Shown in pieces: positions 6,375 through 13,646 of a stretch of DNA of 16,431 nucleotides. Source of the DNA: Clostridia bacterium (GTDB taxonomy: Bacteria; Bacillota; Clostridia; Christensenellales; DTU072); contig JAQVTZ010000022.1 of the NCBI GenBank assembly GCA_028699795.1, forward strand, positions 1 to 16,431, in the 5' to 3' direction. The notes under the pieces were generated by a model that had not been told where the DNA came from, ran no database searches, and was given only the letters and a program-made list of their open reading frames with translations. The translations under genes and the position numbers were made by a program. The first letter of the stretch is position 1. Each line of letters opens with the position of its first letter.

Positions 6375-7336
6375 GCGCGGACAGCGCGCCCAAAGTCTAT
6401 CTTGCGGCGGTGCTTTTGGGGGTATTCTTTTCAATTCCGCTTCTGTTTGTCGAGGGCGAAGCCTCCGTTTTTTTGGGGTATGCGCTGCCTCAACTCTGTT
6501 ATCTTGCGGCCATTTTCGGCTTTTTGAAATTGAATAAAATCCAACCTTCTCTTGCGATTCCCGTTCGCAAAAAACTCCATCCCGTTGCGCTGCTTCTTTG
6601 TTTTGCGGTAACGGCGGGGCTGTTTGCCCAAAACCTTCTGCCCGCGGTAAGTTTTCAATGGCTGCTACAAGCGATGGGCGTAAATGCAACAGTCGTTCTT
6701 CCGGATTTCACAAAGCCTGCTACCCTTATTCTCGGGGTATTCATTATTTGTATTTTACCTGCGATGGGGGAAGAAATGATGTTTCGCGGCGTCGCGTTGC
6801 ACTCTTTACGCCCCAAAGGGCAAGTGACCGCTGTGCTTTTGTCTGCCGCGCTGTTCAGTTTGTCCCACGGCAACCCCGCCCAACTGGTGCACCAATTTTT
6901 CTTAGGGGTCGTGCTTGCATATTTGACTTTGCAAACGGGAACTATTCTTTATGCGATGGTTATTCATTTTACCAACAATCTGCTAGCTATCGTTCTGCCG
7001 CTGCTACTTCCCGCTTTTGACGGTCTTGCCGTTTGCACCCCGACAAACGCGCTTATCTTAGCGGCAATATGTATAGTGGGGATTTGCGTGCTTTATCCCT
7101 CGCTTTCTCTTCTAACGAAAAAAGTGGGCGGAAAACAGGGCTTTTTCGGCTTTTTTAAGAAAAACGCGCGCGAAGCGTGCTATAATATCGATGACGAAAC
7201 TGAGATGAATCCAGCGGCAAACAACCGTTCCTCCGAAAGGATTTGGTTGGTCGCATTATTCATCTTTATGGTGATTCAGCTTGCCGTAAACACATTGCTT
7301 ACGGCAATCCCCACGCTGGGGCAACTGCTCCCCTGA
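6356..7336 (+). CDS. CPBP-family intramembrane metalloprotease, copy 1
   Basis: A 326-residue membrane protein with about eight hydrophobic segments. CPBP (CaaX protease/bacteriocin-processing, ABI) motif 1 is GEEMMFRG with E139, E140 and R144; motif 2 has H171 in SLSHGN; motif 3 is VIHFTNN with H204 and N208. All catalytic positions are present, so an active Rce1-like protease is expected, with unknown substrate. After the core comes a basic/acidic cytoplasmic linker (about 254–296) and a final membrane segment (about 297–316). The ATG at 6356 lies inside the end of the hydrolase gene and has no good ribosome binding site, so translation is probably coupled; a TTG at 6341 is an alternative. 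It lies 20 bp upstream of a second CPBP gene. Confidence 0.85.
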   Translation: MQYGKLSADSAPKVYLAAVLLGVFFSIPLLFVEGEASVFLGYALPQLCYLAAIFGFLKLNKIQPSLAIPVRKKLHPVALLLCFAVTAGLFAQNLLPAVSFQWLLQAMGVNATVVLPDFTKPATLILGVFIICILPAMGEEMMFRGVALHSLRPKGQVTAVLLSAALFSLSHGNPAQLVHQFFLGVVLAYLTLQTGTILYAMVIHFTNNLLAIVLPLLLPAFDGLAVCTPTNALILAAICIVGICVLYPSLSLLTKKVGGKQGFFGFFKKNAREACYNIDDETEMNPAANNRSSERIWLVALFIFMVIQLAVNTLLTAIPTLGQLLP

Positions 7337-7356
7337 CCCTATCGAAAGGAGAAATT

Positions 7357-8463
7357 ATGACAAAAACATTCAAGTTGGGCGCAATATTTTTAATTACCGT
7401 CGTCAATTTGCAAGTATTCCGTCTTATCTTCAATTTCATCAATTTACCCGACAATATTGCGGGATGGCTGTTCAGTTTTTTGTTTCAAGGTCTCAGTCTA
7501 GGGCTTGTCCCTTATCTTTTATATAGGGCATGGATTGGCAAAAACAACCGTGACTTCTTAAACGACTTCAAACTTTCCCCCAAAATCAGCCCCTATTCCT
7601 ATCTTATCGCAATTGCAATCGGCTTTTTGGTGTTCTATATCAATATCGGCGCTTCTTCCGTTTGGTACCTCGTTCTTAAAATTTTCGGATATACCCATAC
7701 CACGAGTGTTGGGACAATATTCAGTTCTCCCGAAGTACTGGTGTTCGAACTGCTTGCCACCGCCGTCATGCCCGCTATCTTTGAAGAGCTTGTGGACCGC
7801 GGCTTGCTGCTTTCGGTATTCTCCCACGAAAAAAACGACAAAAAGGTTATTTTAATCATCGGTTTTTTCTTCGGTTTTTTGCATCAGAATATCGCCCAGT
7901 TCGGCCCGACGGTGTTCGGCGGAATCGTCATGGCGTACATGGCGGTCAAGTGCCGCAATATCGTACCGGGAATGATTGTTCATTTCATGAACAACGCCAT
8001 TTTGACCCTGATAAGTTACAGCAGTCAAACGGGGGGCGGTTTGGGCAGGCTCTACGAAAGCTTCGGCGCATTCTACAGCTCCAGCTTTTTGCTGACGCTC
8101 GCAACTTGGGCCGCGGCGATTTGGCTACTGGTCGCGCTGCTGCACACCTTCGAAAAAATCAACCGCAAGTATCGTGAAAAATCCGACCCTCTTCCTGTCG
8201 AAGAGATCCCCCAAAAACCCGCTTTCGTTTCGCCCTCGGCAAACAACCGTGTCACTTGGTCGGACGATTATTTTTATAAAATTTACGGCGCGCCCCGCAA
8301 TGTCGAACCAAAACCCGCTTTTGTTTCGATTGAACCCTCACAAGAAAGCGTTCCCGCTAGAAAGACGATCGCCCGTTGGTGGGAATACGGCCTTGTCTAT
8401 TGCGCTTTCTTAAGCGCGGCGCTGGTGACCTTGTTTACTTTCCTTTGGGGAATTTTGCGGTGA
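7357..8463 (+). CDS. CPBP-family intramembrane metalloprotease, copy 2, with long C-terminal linker
   Basis: A 368-residue membrane protein. Motif 1 is FEELVDRG (E143, E144, R148), motif 2 is FLHQN with H176, and motif 3 is VHFMNN with H209 and N213, so the active site is intact. The core is followed by about 75 soluble residues (265–340) that contain KPAFVS twice (287–292 and 319–324) and the SANNR segment, then a C-terminal membrane segment (342–365). The layout matches its upstream neighbour, so the two probably arose by duplication and diverged. AAAGGAG at 7345–7351 sits five bases before the ATG. The stop TGA overlaps the GTG start of rlmH (GTGA), implying coupled translation. Substrate unknown. 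Confidence 0.85.
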   Translation: MTKTFKLGAIFLITVVNLQVFRLIFNFINLPDNIAGWLFSFLFQGLSLGLVPYLLYRAWIGKNNRDFLNDFKLSPKISPYSYLIAIAIGFLVFYINIGASSVWYLVLKIFGYTHTTSVGTIFSSPEVLVFELLATAVMPAIFEELVDRGLLLSVFSHEKNDKKVILIIGFFFGFLHQNIAQFGPTVFGGIVMAYMAVKCRNIVPGMIVHFMNNAILTLISYSSQTGGGLGRLYESFGAFYSSSFLLTLATWAAAIWLLVALLHTFEKINRKYREKSDPLPVEEIPQKPAFVSPSANNRVTWSDDYFYKIYGAPRNVEPKPAFVSIEPSQESVPARKTIARWWEYGLVYCAFLSAALVTLFTFLWGILR

Positions 8464-8927
8464 TCAAATTGCATATTTGCGCCGTCGGCAAACTAAAAGA
8501 AGCGTTTTGGCGGGACGCGGTGGAAGAATACCGCAAGCGAATACGAAAATACGGCTCCTTGACCGTTACCGAAGTGGGCGAAGCGCCCGACAACGGCCCT
8601 TCCCATGCGAATGCTCAAAAGAGCGCGGAAGCCGAACAAATCCTTAAAAAGTGTAAGGGGTACACCGTGCTTTTAGACCTCGCGGGCAAATCCTTGACGA
8701 GCGAAGAGTTCGCGGAAATACTTCAGGACAAAAGCGTCAACGGCGTTTCGGAATTCACCTTTATTATAGGCGGCTCCCGCGGCGTAAGCGAAACGGTGCG
8801 CAACAGCGCAGACCTCGTTGTCTCTTTCGGCCGCGTCACTTATCCTCACCAGCTGATGCGCGTAATTTTGGCAGAACAGCTCTACCGCGCATTGACCATC
8901 CTTCACCATACGGGCTATCACAAATAA
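8460..8927 (+). CDS. rlmH: 23S rRNA (pseudouridine1915-N3)-methyltransferase RlmH
   Basis: A 155-residue SPOUT-class enzyme, full length for the family. It methylates pseudouridine 1915 in helix 69 of 23S rRNA on assembled ribosomes using SAM. IKLHICAVGKLKE opens the protein, the SAM-binding knot includes FIIGGSRGV (101–109), and the C-terminal signature is YPHQLMRVILAEQLYRA ending in GYHK. The start is a GTG at 8460, overlapping the previous stop by four bases; no ATG gives the conserved N-terminus. In staphylococci the 3' end of this gene is the SCC insertion site and lies near the origin; here it is also within 5 kb of dnaA. Confidence 0.95.
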   Translation: MIKLHICAVGKLKEAFWRDAVEEYRKRIRKYGSLTVTEVGEAPDNGPSHANAQKSAEAEQILKKCKGYTVLLDLAGKSLTSEEFAEILQDKSVNGVSEFTFIIGGSRGVSETVRNSADLVVSFGRVTYPHQLMRVILAEQLYRALTILHHTGYHK

Positions 8928-8951
8928 TCCTATTTAGCAATATATTGGTGT

Positions 8952-9782
8952 ATGCAAAGTTATAAGGATTATTTGGATTGTTGTTATCAGTGCGGCGCCT
9001 TTCTCGCTACCGTGGGATACACGGTGAAAGGGCGCGAAATCAAAATGCTTACCAAAGGAATCGGCGAAGCGAAAACGCTTATCGTAGGAGGCGTACACGC
9101 CAGGGAGCACATCACTTGCGACCTTTTGCTCGCGCTTACGGCGGCGTATGAGGGCCGCAACGCCATCGATGTCATCCCCGCCCTCAATCTCGACGGCATT
9201 CTGCTCACCAAGCTCGGCCTCAACGGCATCCCGCTCACGCTGCGCGAACGCAACCTTTTACTTGCGGCAAACAACGGCGATACGGATTTTTCGCTCTGGA
9301 AAGCGAATATCCGCGCGGTAGACATCAACAATAATTTTGATGCGGGTTGGGGAGAGGGCAAAGGGAATGTGTTCGCTCCCGCGCCGCACGGCTATGTCGG
9401 CACGCATCCCCACAGCGAGCCCGAAACCGTTGCCGCCGTCAAGCTGATGGACAGTCGCAAATATTCGCTGGTCATCGCCTATCACAGCAAGGGCGAAGAG
9501 GTATATTGGGGCTTCCGCAACAAAAAACCGTACAAAAAAGAGGCTACCCGTATCGCCGATGCGTTGGGCTATCCGCTTAAAGAGACACCCGAGTCCGCGG
9601 GAGGACTCAAGGATTATTGGATTCAAAAAACGGGCAGACTGGGGCTTACCGTGGAAGTAGGCGAAGACCGCTTCCCCCACCCGTACCCTGTCTCAGAACT
9701 CCCCAACTTGGTCGCCCGTCACAAAGACATCTTCCGCTTGTCAGGAGAAATTGCAACCGAATTATGGAACAAAGATTTATGA
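8952..9782 (+). CDS. M14-family zinc peptidase, possible gamma-D-glutamyl-diamino acid endopeptidase
   Basis: The 276-residue protein has the M14 zinc motif HAREH (H49, E52) and the third ligand H178 in IAYHSKGE; the catalytic base is probably E235 in LTVEVGE. DINNNFD at 124–130 sits where carboxypeptidases carry the NRNF motif, and the loss of the Arg argues against a classical C-terminal carboxypeptidase. That pattern and the lack of a signal peptide fit the cytoplasmic gamma-D-Glu-diamino acid peptidases that recycle cell-wall peptides; substrate is inferred. The ribosome binding site is weak; the ATG at 8952 is the first in frame. The gene overlaps tadA by 19 bp. Confidence 0.8.
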   Translation: MQSYKDYLDCCYQCGAFLATVGYTVKGREIKMLTKGIGEAKTLIVGGVHAREHITCDLLLALTAAYEGRNAIDVIPALNLDGILLTKLGLNGIPLTLRERNLLLAANNGDTDFSLWKANIRAVDINNNFDAGWGEGKGNVFAPAPHGYVGTHPHSEPETVAAVKLMDSRKYSLVIAYHSKGEEVYWGFRNKKPYKKEATRIADALGYPLKETPESAGGLKDYWIQKTGRLGLTVEVGEDRFPHPYPVSELPNLVARHKDIFRLSGEIATELWNKDL

Positions 9783-10231
9783 AAGCCGCCATACAAGAAG
9801 CACATAAGGCCGCCGCCGAAGACGAAGTTCCCGTAGGCGCGGTAATCGTATTGGACGGCAAAATTCTCTGCCGCGCCCACAACAAAAAGGAAGCCAAAAA
9901 CAACGCCACCGCCCACGCCGAAATAGAGGCCATCACCAAAGCGTCCAAAAAACAAAACAATTGGTATCTCGAAAACTGCGAGCTTTATGTGACGCTGGAG
10001 CCCTGCGCGATGTGCGCGGGAGCAATCATAAATAGCCGAATTGGCAAACTTTACTTTGGTGCTTGGGACCCCAAATACGGCTGTTGCGGCTCTATTTACA
10101 ATCTGCCGCAAGACAAAAGATTCAACCACAACACCGAAGTTACAGGCGGCATTCTGCAAGAAGAATGCGCGGCGCTGCTTCGCGCCTACTTCAAGACAAA
10201 GCGAAAACAACCCACTGCGGAGGACAACTAG
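9764..10231 (+). CDS. tadA: tRNA-specific adenosine deaminase TadA
   Basis: A 155-residue deaminase that converts A34 to inosine in tRNA-Arg(ACG), so that one tRNA reads CGU, CGC and CGA. Zinc motif: HAE (H51, E53 the proton shuttle) and PCAMC (C81, C84). The tail signature KYGCCGSIYNL through RFNHNTEV separates TadA from cytosine or guanine deaminases. ATG 9764 is preferred over the one at 9779 because MEQRFMKAAIQEA matches the usual N-terminal helix; the second ATG overlaps the previous stop as ATGA and could also be used. The gene abuts pth with no gap. Confidence 0.93.
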   Translation: MEQRFMKAAIQEAHKAAAEDEVPVGAVIVLDGKILCRAHNKKEAKNNATAHAEIEAITKASKKQNNWYLENCELYVTLEPCAMCAGAIINSRIGKLYFGAWDPKYGCCGSIYNLPQDKRFNHNTEVTGGILQEECAALLRAYFKTKRKQPTAEDN

Positions 10232-10819
10232 ATGCTACTTCTCATCGGTCTCGGCAATCCCTCTGCCGAATACGAAAACACTTTTCATAACATGGGTTTT
10301 ATGGCGATAGACACCCTTGCTGCCGCGCTCAACAAAAAAATTAAAAAATCCGAGTGCTCGGCCCTTACCGCAACCTTTTCGGTCAAAGGAGAAAAGGTGG
10401 TGCTTGCCAAGCCTCTCACTTACATGAATTTAAGCGGACAGTCTGCCAAAAGCCTTGTCGCGAAATACCGCGCGGTCCTTGACGAAATCGTCGTTATTTA
10501 TGATGACTTCGACCTCCCCCGTTATACGCTTCGGGCGCGATACGAAGGCAGCGCAGGCACCCACAACGGCATGAAAAGCGTCATTGAAGAATTGGGCACA
10601 ACGCAAATCAAACGAATTCGTATCGGAATCGGTCGCGAAGACGCGGAGGCAAAAGAGTTTGTGCTCAGCGACATCAAAAAAGAAGATGCTTCCGAATTTC
10701 AAAACACCTTTTCTCATCTTGCAAACCTGCTAAATACCTACATAAAATCCCGCGATTTCGACGAGCTTATCCGCGACTGCGCGCTTTATCGCAAAAAGGT
10801 GTCACAAACCGAGTCATAA
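10232..10819 (+). CDS. pth: Peptidyl-tRNA hydrolase Pth
   Basis: The 195-residue enzyme frees tRNA from peptidyl-tRNA that dropped off the ribosome. The N-terminus is GLGNPSAEYENTFHNMGF with catalytic His 19 and Asn 9; YMNLSG, YDDFDLP (the Asp that orients the His) and GSAGTHNGMKS follow in order. The last motif has Thr where GGHNG is more common, a mild change. GGAGG at 10219–10223 lies 8 bases before the ATG, which immediately follows the tadA stop. It is the last gene of the plus-strand run; no clear terminator follows within the next 60 bp. Confidence 0.95.
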   Translation: MLLLIGLGNPSAEYENTFHNMGFMAIDTLAAALNKKIKKSECSALTATFSVKGEKVVLAKPLTYMNLSGQSAKSLVAKYRAVLDEIVVIYDDFDLPRYTLRARYEGSAGTHNGMKSVIEELGTTQIKRIRIGIGREDAEAKEFVLSDIKKEDASEFQNTFSHLANLLNTYIKSRDFDELIRDCALYRKKVSQTES

Positions 10820-10877
10820 CTCCTTTTCATTGTTTTGGGCGTATTCGAAATTTGCTCTCTTTCCTCTTATATATAAT

Positions 10878-10916
10878 AACGGATATTGTTCCGTTCATCT
10901 TCCCCAAACATGTTTG
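10878..10916. other. Hairpin and palindrome in the pth–phospholipase gap
   Basis: AACGGA-tattgt-TCCGTT (10878–10895) is a six-pair hairpin 58 bp after the pth stop. CAAACATGTTTG (10905–10916) is a perfect 12-nt palindrome just after it. Neither is followed by a proper T run, so a terminator role is doubtful; the palindrome could be an operator for the promoter at 10943–10971. The rest of the 10820–11064 gap holds no gene. Confidence 0.35.
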
Positions 10917-10942
10917 AATGGTAGATTGTGACATAAATATTG

Positions 10943-10971
10943 TTGAAATATTTGTTACGAAGTGCTAAAAT
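10943..10971 (+). promoter_or_regulatory. Sigma-A promoter with extended -10, for the phospholipase C-family gene
   Basis: TTGAAA (10943–10948), a 17-bp spacer, and TAAAAT (10966–10971) preceded by TGC. Predicted start near 10978, leader about 87 nt. The inverted repeat AAATATT-gttga-AATATTT (10935–10953) covers the -35 box and could bind a repressor, though its AT content makes chance likely. Confidence 0.7.
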
Positions 10972-11064
10972 AGTTGCAAAGATGCATTTATCTTCATAAA
11001 AATACTAGAATTTTCCATATTATAAGCAGAAATATAAAAATTTCATTTGCGGAGAAATGCGATT

Positions 11065-11988
11065 ATGCCGTCCAATGTAGTACATTGTTATTTTGCCCAA
11101 AGAGTATACGACTCTTTTACGCCCGAATTAAAAGCGGTTGCGGACAAAGACAAGCAAGCCTATCTTGTGGGAGCGCAGGGGCCCGACTTGCTTTTTTATA
11201 TGCGCTTCGAAAAACCTCCTCTCAATAAATTAGGCGAAATGCTGCACCGCTCGTTCGATACGGCAAATCTTATGCGCAAATCCGCCCTGTACGCCAAACA
11301 ACACGACTCCGAACCGATTACGGCTTTTCTTTTGGGACAACTTTGCCATTATGCGCTGGACTCCGAACTTCACTCTTATATTTATCACAGAGAAAAAGAT
11401 CTCCCCGCGCACTATCCCGCATCCGCCGCAAAATATATCCATGTCGTGTTCGAAAGCGGGCTGGACTATCTTTGTATCAGAGATTACCTTAAAGGCAACA
11501 CCAAATTTTACAAAAGCTATAAAAATTTAAATATTTCGACCCCCTCACGGAACGCAATCGGACAATATTATTCCTCTTTGGTCGCACCCGAATTCGGCAT
11601 GGAATTGCCAGTGGAAACCGCCGCGCGTTCCGTTAAACTGATGCGTCTTTACTGCCGCATTTTGGATGACGCCACGGGCATTAAATATGGTATCGTAAGA
11701 GGGCTGGAATGTTTGCTGAGAGCGCCCCGTACCGTGTCCGCTTTCATCCGTCCCCGCAAAGAGCGCGTAGCAGAAGACTGGCTCAACAAAAAACGCACCC
11801 CTTATCCAAAATACCGCAACCGCATCGAAACCGCCACATCGACGGTAGAAGAAATGGCCTCTTTCGCCCATGCGAAAGCGTTATCCCTCATTACCGATTT
11901 CTATGGTTTCTTAAAAGGTGAGGGCGGCATCGACGATACTCTTTATAACAAAAATTATGCGGGCGATGCAAAAGAAGAAACCACCTGA
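11065..11988 (+). CDS. Zinc-dependent phospholipase C-family protein
   Basis: A 307-residue protein of the zinc-dependent phospholipase C/S1-P1 nuclease-like group. The ligand pattern is readable: H7 in NVVHCYFA, GPDLLFY with D41, H61 in MLHRSFD, and the helix LCHYALDSELH with H95, D99 and H103, followed by FESGLDYLC at 129–137. Secreted PLCs such as C. perfringens alpha toxin have a signal peptide, but this protein has none and starts directly with MPSNVVHCYFA, as do many uncharacterised intracellular clostridial relatives. A housekeeping phosphodiesterase or phospholipid role is more likely than a toxin; the substrate is not known. The last ~100 residues are basic and not recognised. GGAG at 11051–11054 supports ATG 11065. 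It lies directly upstream of dnaA on the same strand. Confidence 0.8.
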   Translation: MPSNVVHCYFAQRVYDSFTPELKAVADKDKQAYLVGAQGPDLLFYMRFEKPPLNKLGEMLHRSFDTANLMRKSALYAKQHDSEPITAFLLGQLCHYALDSELHSYIYHREKDLPAHYPASAAKYIHVVFESGLDYLCIRDYLKGNTKFYKSYKNLNISTPSRNAIGQYYSSLVAPEFGMELPVETAARSVKLMRLYCRILDDATGIKYGIVRGLECLLRAPRTVSAFIRPRKERVAEDWLNKKRTPYPKYRNRIETATSTVEEMASFAHAKALSLITDFYGFLKGEGGIDDTLYNKNYAGDAKEETT

Positions 11989-12062
11989 CCTTTCTATTAG
12001 ACGGTCATTGGTTCTTCGTATGAGTTTTTACGGCGAAAAGAGCCGCAATTGTAAAATGTAAA

Positions 12063-12092
12063 TTGAAATTTTACTCTATACTATGTTATAAT
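12063..12092 (+). promoter_or_regulatory. dnaA promoter with extended -10, three bp from the start codon
   Basis: TTGAAA (12063–12068), an 18-bp spacer, and a perfect TATAAT (12087–12092) preceded by TGT (extended -10). Predicted transcription start is about 12099 and the dnaA ATG is at 12102, so the mRNA would have almost no leader. No DnaA box is seen in 11989–12101. Confidence 0.7.
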
Positions 12093-12101
12093 ATTATTGT
12101 T

Positions 12102-13484
12102 ATGATAGAGATACATAAGATTTGGAAAGAGACGCTTTCGTTTCTCTCGAGTGAGATTACTGCGGTGGCGTATATGCTATGGATAGACAATCTTACGCCG
12201 CTATGCGTAAAAGACAACACGCTTATTCTTTTAGCGCCTTCTCTCCATGCCAAAATTACCATCAACAAAAACTATAAAGAGATGATTCGCAAAGCATTAG
12301 ACAAGACCAAGTCTTCTCTTATCGATGCGGATATCATTATCGATGAAGAAACTTCTTATTATACCCAAGAAATCGAGGCTGCGCGCAAGGGAACTCCTCC
12401 TTCACCATCTCCCGCCAAAGTCAAACAACCTCAGTTTATCACGCGCTATATCTTCGATAATTTCGTGGTGGGCGAATCCAACAAACTAGCCTTTCATGCC
12501 GCGCAATCCGTCGCGCAAAATCCGGGTTCGGCAGAGGGGTATTTAAGTTTTAATCCGCTGTTTATCTACGGTGATGTCGGTCTCGGCAAAACACATTTAT
12601 TGCACGCGATAGGCAACTATATTACAGAACATCTTCCCGACCTCAGAGTGCTTTATGTACCTACCGAAAAGCTCACCAACGATTATGTAGAGGCCATCAG
12701 CAACAACAATTCAGGCGACAAAGGCGCTCTTACTTTCCGCAGTTTCCGCGAAAAATACCGCAATGTCGATGTGCTCATGATAGACGATGTCCAGTTTCTC
12801 CAAAAAAAGACGGGTCTGCAAGATGTCGTTTTTCATATTTTTAACGAGCTTTACCAAAACGGAAAACAAATCATACTTACCAGCGACAGACCTCCCAAAG
12901 AAATCGGTACGCTAGAAGACAGACTTCGCTCCCGTTTCGAGGGCGGACTTCTTGCCGATGTCGGGGCGCCCAATCTCGAAATGCGTATTGCCATTATTCG
13001 CAAAAAAATGTTTTTAGAAAAACTTGCCGTCAACGACGATGTCGTTTACTTTTTGGCAGAACAATTCGACAGCAATATTCGGGAGTTGGAAGGCGCTCTT
13101 TCTAAAGTGATTTTGTACGCCAATCTTATCAATAAACCTTATCCCGATATCAATACCGCCAAAGAAGCCCTCAAAAATAATCAGCAAAAAAAGGTCGGCA
13201 TAGACAGTTCGGATATCATCCACGCGGTTTGCTCTTACTTTCATGTCAGCAAAAGCGAAATTATCAGTAAGAAAAAAACAAAAGATATCGTCGTGGCGCG
13301 CATGACGGCTATCTTTCTGATTACCGAAATGCTTTCGTTACCGCTTGTCACAATCGGGCAACTGTTCGGCGGACGCGATCATACCACCATCATCCACTCA
13401 CGCGACAAAATTCTTGCCGCTCAAAAAGAAAATAAGGAGGTTGTGAGACAGATCAAAGACATCAAAGCCATGCTTAACGGGTAG
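12102..13484 (+). CDS. dnaA: Chromosomal replication initiator DnaA
   Basis: The 460-residue AAA+ initiator binds and opens oriC. Domain I spans about 1–80 (IWKETLSFL, MLWIDNLTPL), domain II is a short linker near 90–110, and domain III is the AAA+ core with Walker A GDVGLGKT (157–164), Walker B VLMIDD (224–229) and the arginine-finger region RLRSRFEGG (274–282). Most DnaA proteins have SRFEWGL here, but this one has Gly in place of Trp. Domain IV has the DNA-binding signature GGRDHTTIIHS (423–433). ATG 12102 gives the standard N-terminus, but there is no Shine–Dalgarno sequence and the -10 box is only 9 bases upstream. An upstream TTG at 12063 would add 13 residues inside the promoter and is not credible. 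Confidence 0.95.
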   Translation: MIEIHKIWKETLSFLSSEITAVAYMLWIDNLTPLCVKDNTLILLAPSLHAKITINKNYKEMIRKALDKTKSSLIDADIIIDEETSYYTQEIEAARKGTPPSPSPAKVKQPQFITRYIFDNFVVGESNKLAFHAAQSVAQNPGSAEGYLSFNPLFIYGDVGLGKTHLLHAIGNYITEHLPDLRVLYVPTEKLTNDYVEAISNNNSGDKGALTFRSFREKYRNVDVLMIDDVQFLQKKTGLQDVVFHIFNELYQNGKQIILTSDRPPKEIGTLEDRLRSRFEGGLLADVGAPNLEMRIAIIRKKMFLEKLAVNDDVVYFLAEQFDSNIRELEGALSKVILYANLINKPYPDINTAKEALKNNQQKKVGIDSSDIIHAVCSYFHVSKSEIISKKKTKDIVVARMTAIFLITEMLSLPLVTIGQLFGGRDHTTIIHSRDKILAAQKENKEVVRQIKDIKAMLNG

Positions 13485-13494
13485 TTTGTGGAAA

Positions 13495-13503
13495 TGTCGA
13501 TAA
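13495..13503 (-). promoter_or_regulatory. DnaA box, one mismatch
   Basis: Reads TTATCGACA on the minus strand, starting 11 bp after the dnaA stop. It faces the two plus-strand boxes that follow. Confidence 0.55.
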
Positions 13504-13515
13504 CTTTCCCCTCGT

Positions 13516-13524
13516 TTATCAACA
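13516..13524 (+). promoter_or_regulatory. DnaA box, one mismatch
   Basis: TTATCAACA, 2 bp before the next box in the same orientation (11 bp start to start, one helical turn), a spacing that suits cooperative DnaA binding. Confidence 0.6.
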
Positions 13525-13526
13525 AG

Positions 13527-13535
13527 TTATCCACG
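13527..13535 (+). promoter_or_regulatory. DnaA box, one mismatch
   Basis: TTATCCACG, with only the last base differing from the consensus, in direct repeat with the box at 13516. Confidence 0.7.
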
Positions 13536-13551
13536 ATTTCCTCCATGGTTT

Positions 13552-13580
13552 TTGGACGGTTTTAAAAGACTTTTTATGAT
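13552..13580 (+). promoter_or_regulatory. Possible dnaN promoter inside the origin
   Basis: TTGGAC (13552–13557), a 17-bp spacer and TATGAT (13575–13580). The -10 matches five of six bases but the -35 only three of six. It would start transcription near 13587, across the right-hand DnaA boxes, to reach dnaN at 13680. Confidence 0.35.
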
Positions 13581-13609
13581 TTATTCTGTTTTTTGTCTCC
13601 GTCATGGCT

Positions 13610-13618
13610 TTATCCACA
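13610..13618 (+). promoter_or_regulatory. Perfect consensus DnaA box
   Basis: TTATCCACA exactly. It overlaps by one base the weaker ATCTCCACA at 13618–13626 and lies 12 bp before the TTA repeats of the unwinding element. Confidence 0.85.
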
Positions 13619-13630
13619 TCTCCACACCTC

Positions 13631-13646
13631 TTATTATTATTATAAA
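13631..13646 (-). other. Candidate DnaA-trio repeats at the origin unwinding element
   Basis: The top strand reads TTATTATTATTATAAA, so the bottom strand read 3' to 5' is AAT four times. The Bacillus DnaA-trio consensus is 3'-(G/A)A(T/A)-5', placed next to a DnaA box and a GC-rich spacer; here the box pair ending at 13626 and CCTC (13627–13630) precede the repeats in that order. Confidence 0.5.

Noticed and set aside
8905..8927. SCC-type attachment site at the 3' end of rlmH
   Set aside because: The similarity comes from the conserved YHK codons; no flanking repeats, recombinase or inserted element is present.
11065..11988. Secreted phospholipase toxin
   Set aside because: Family motifs are present but there is no signal peptide and no toxin C-terminal C2-like domain can be seen, so a toxin label is unsupported.
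12025..12056. CGGC/GCCG hairpin flanked by TTTTTAC and GTAAAA as a terminator before dnaA
   Set aside because: Only four GC pairs, interrupted outer pairing and no T run after it; at best a weak structure.
12063..12101. TTG-initiated extension of DnaA
   Set aside because: It would be encoded inside the promoter and lacks a ribosome binding site; DnaA proteins start near the chosen ATG.
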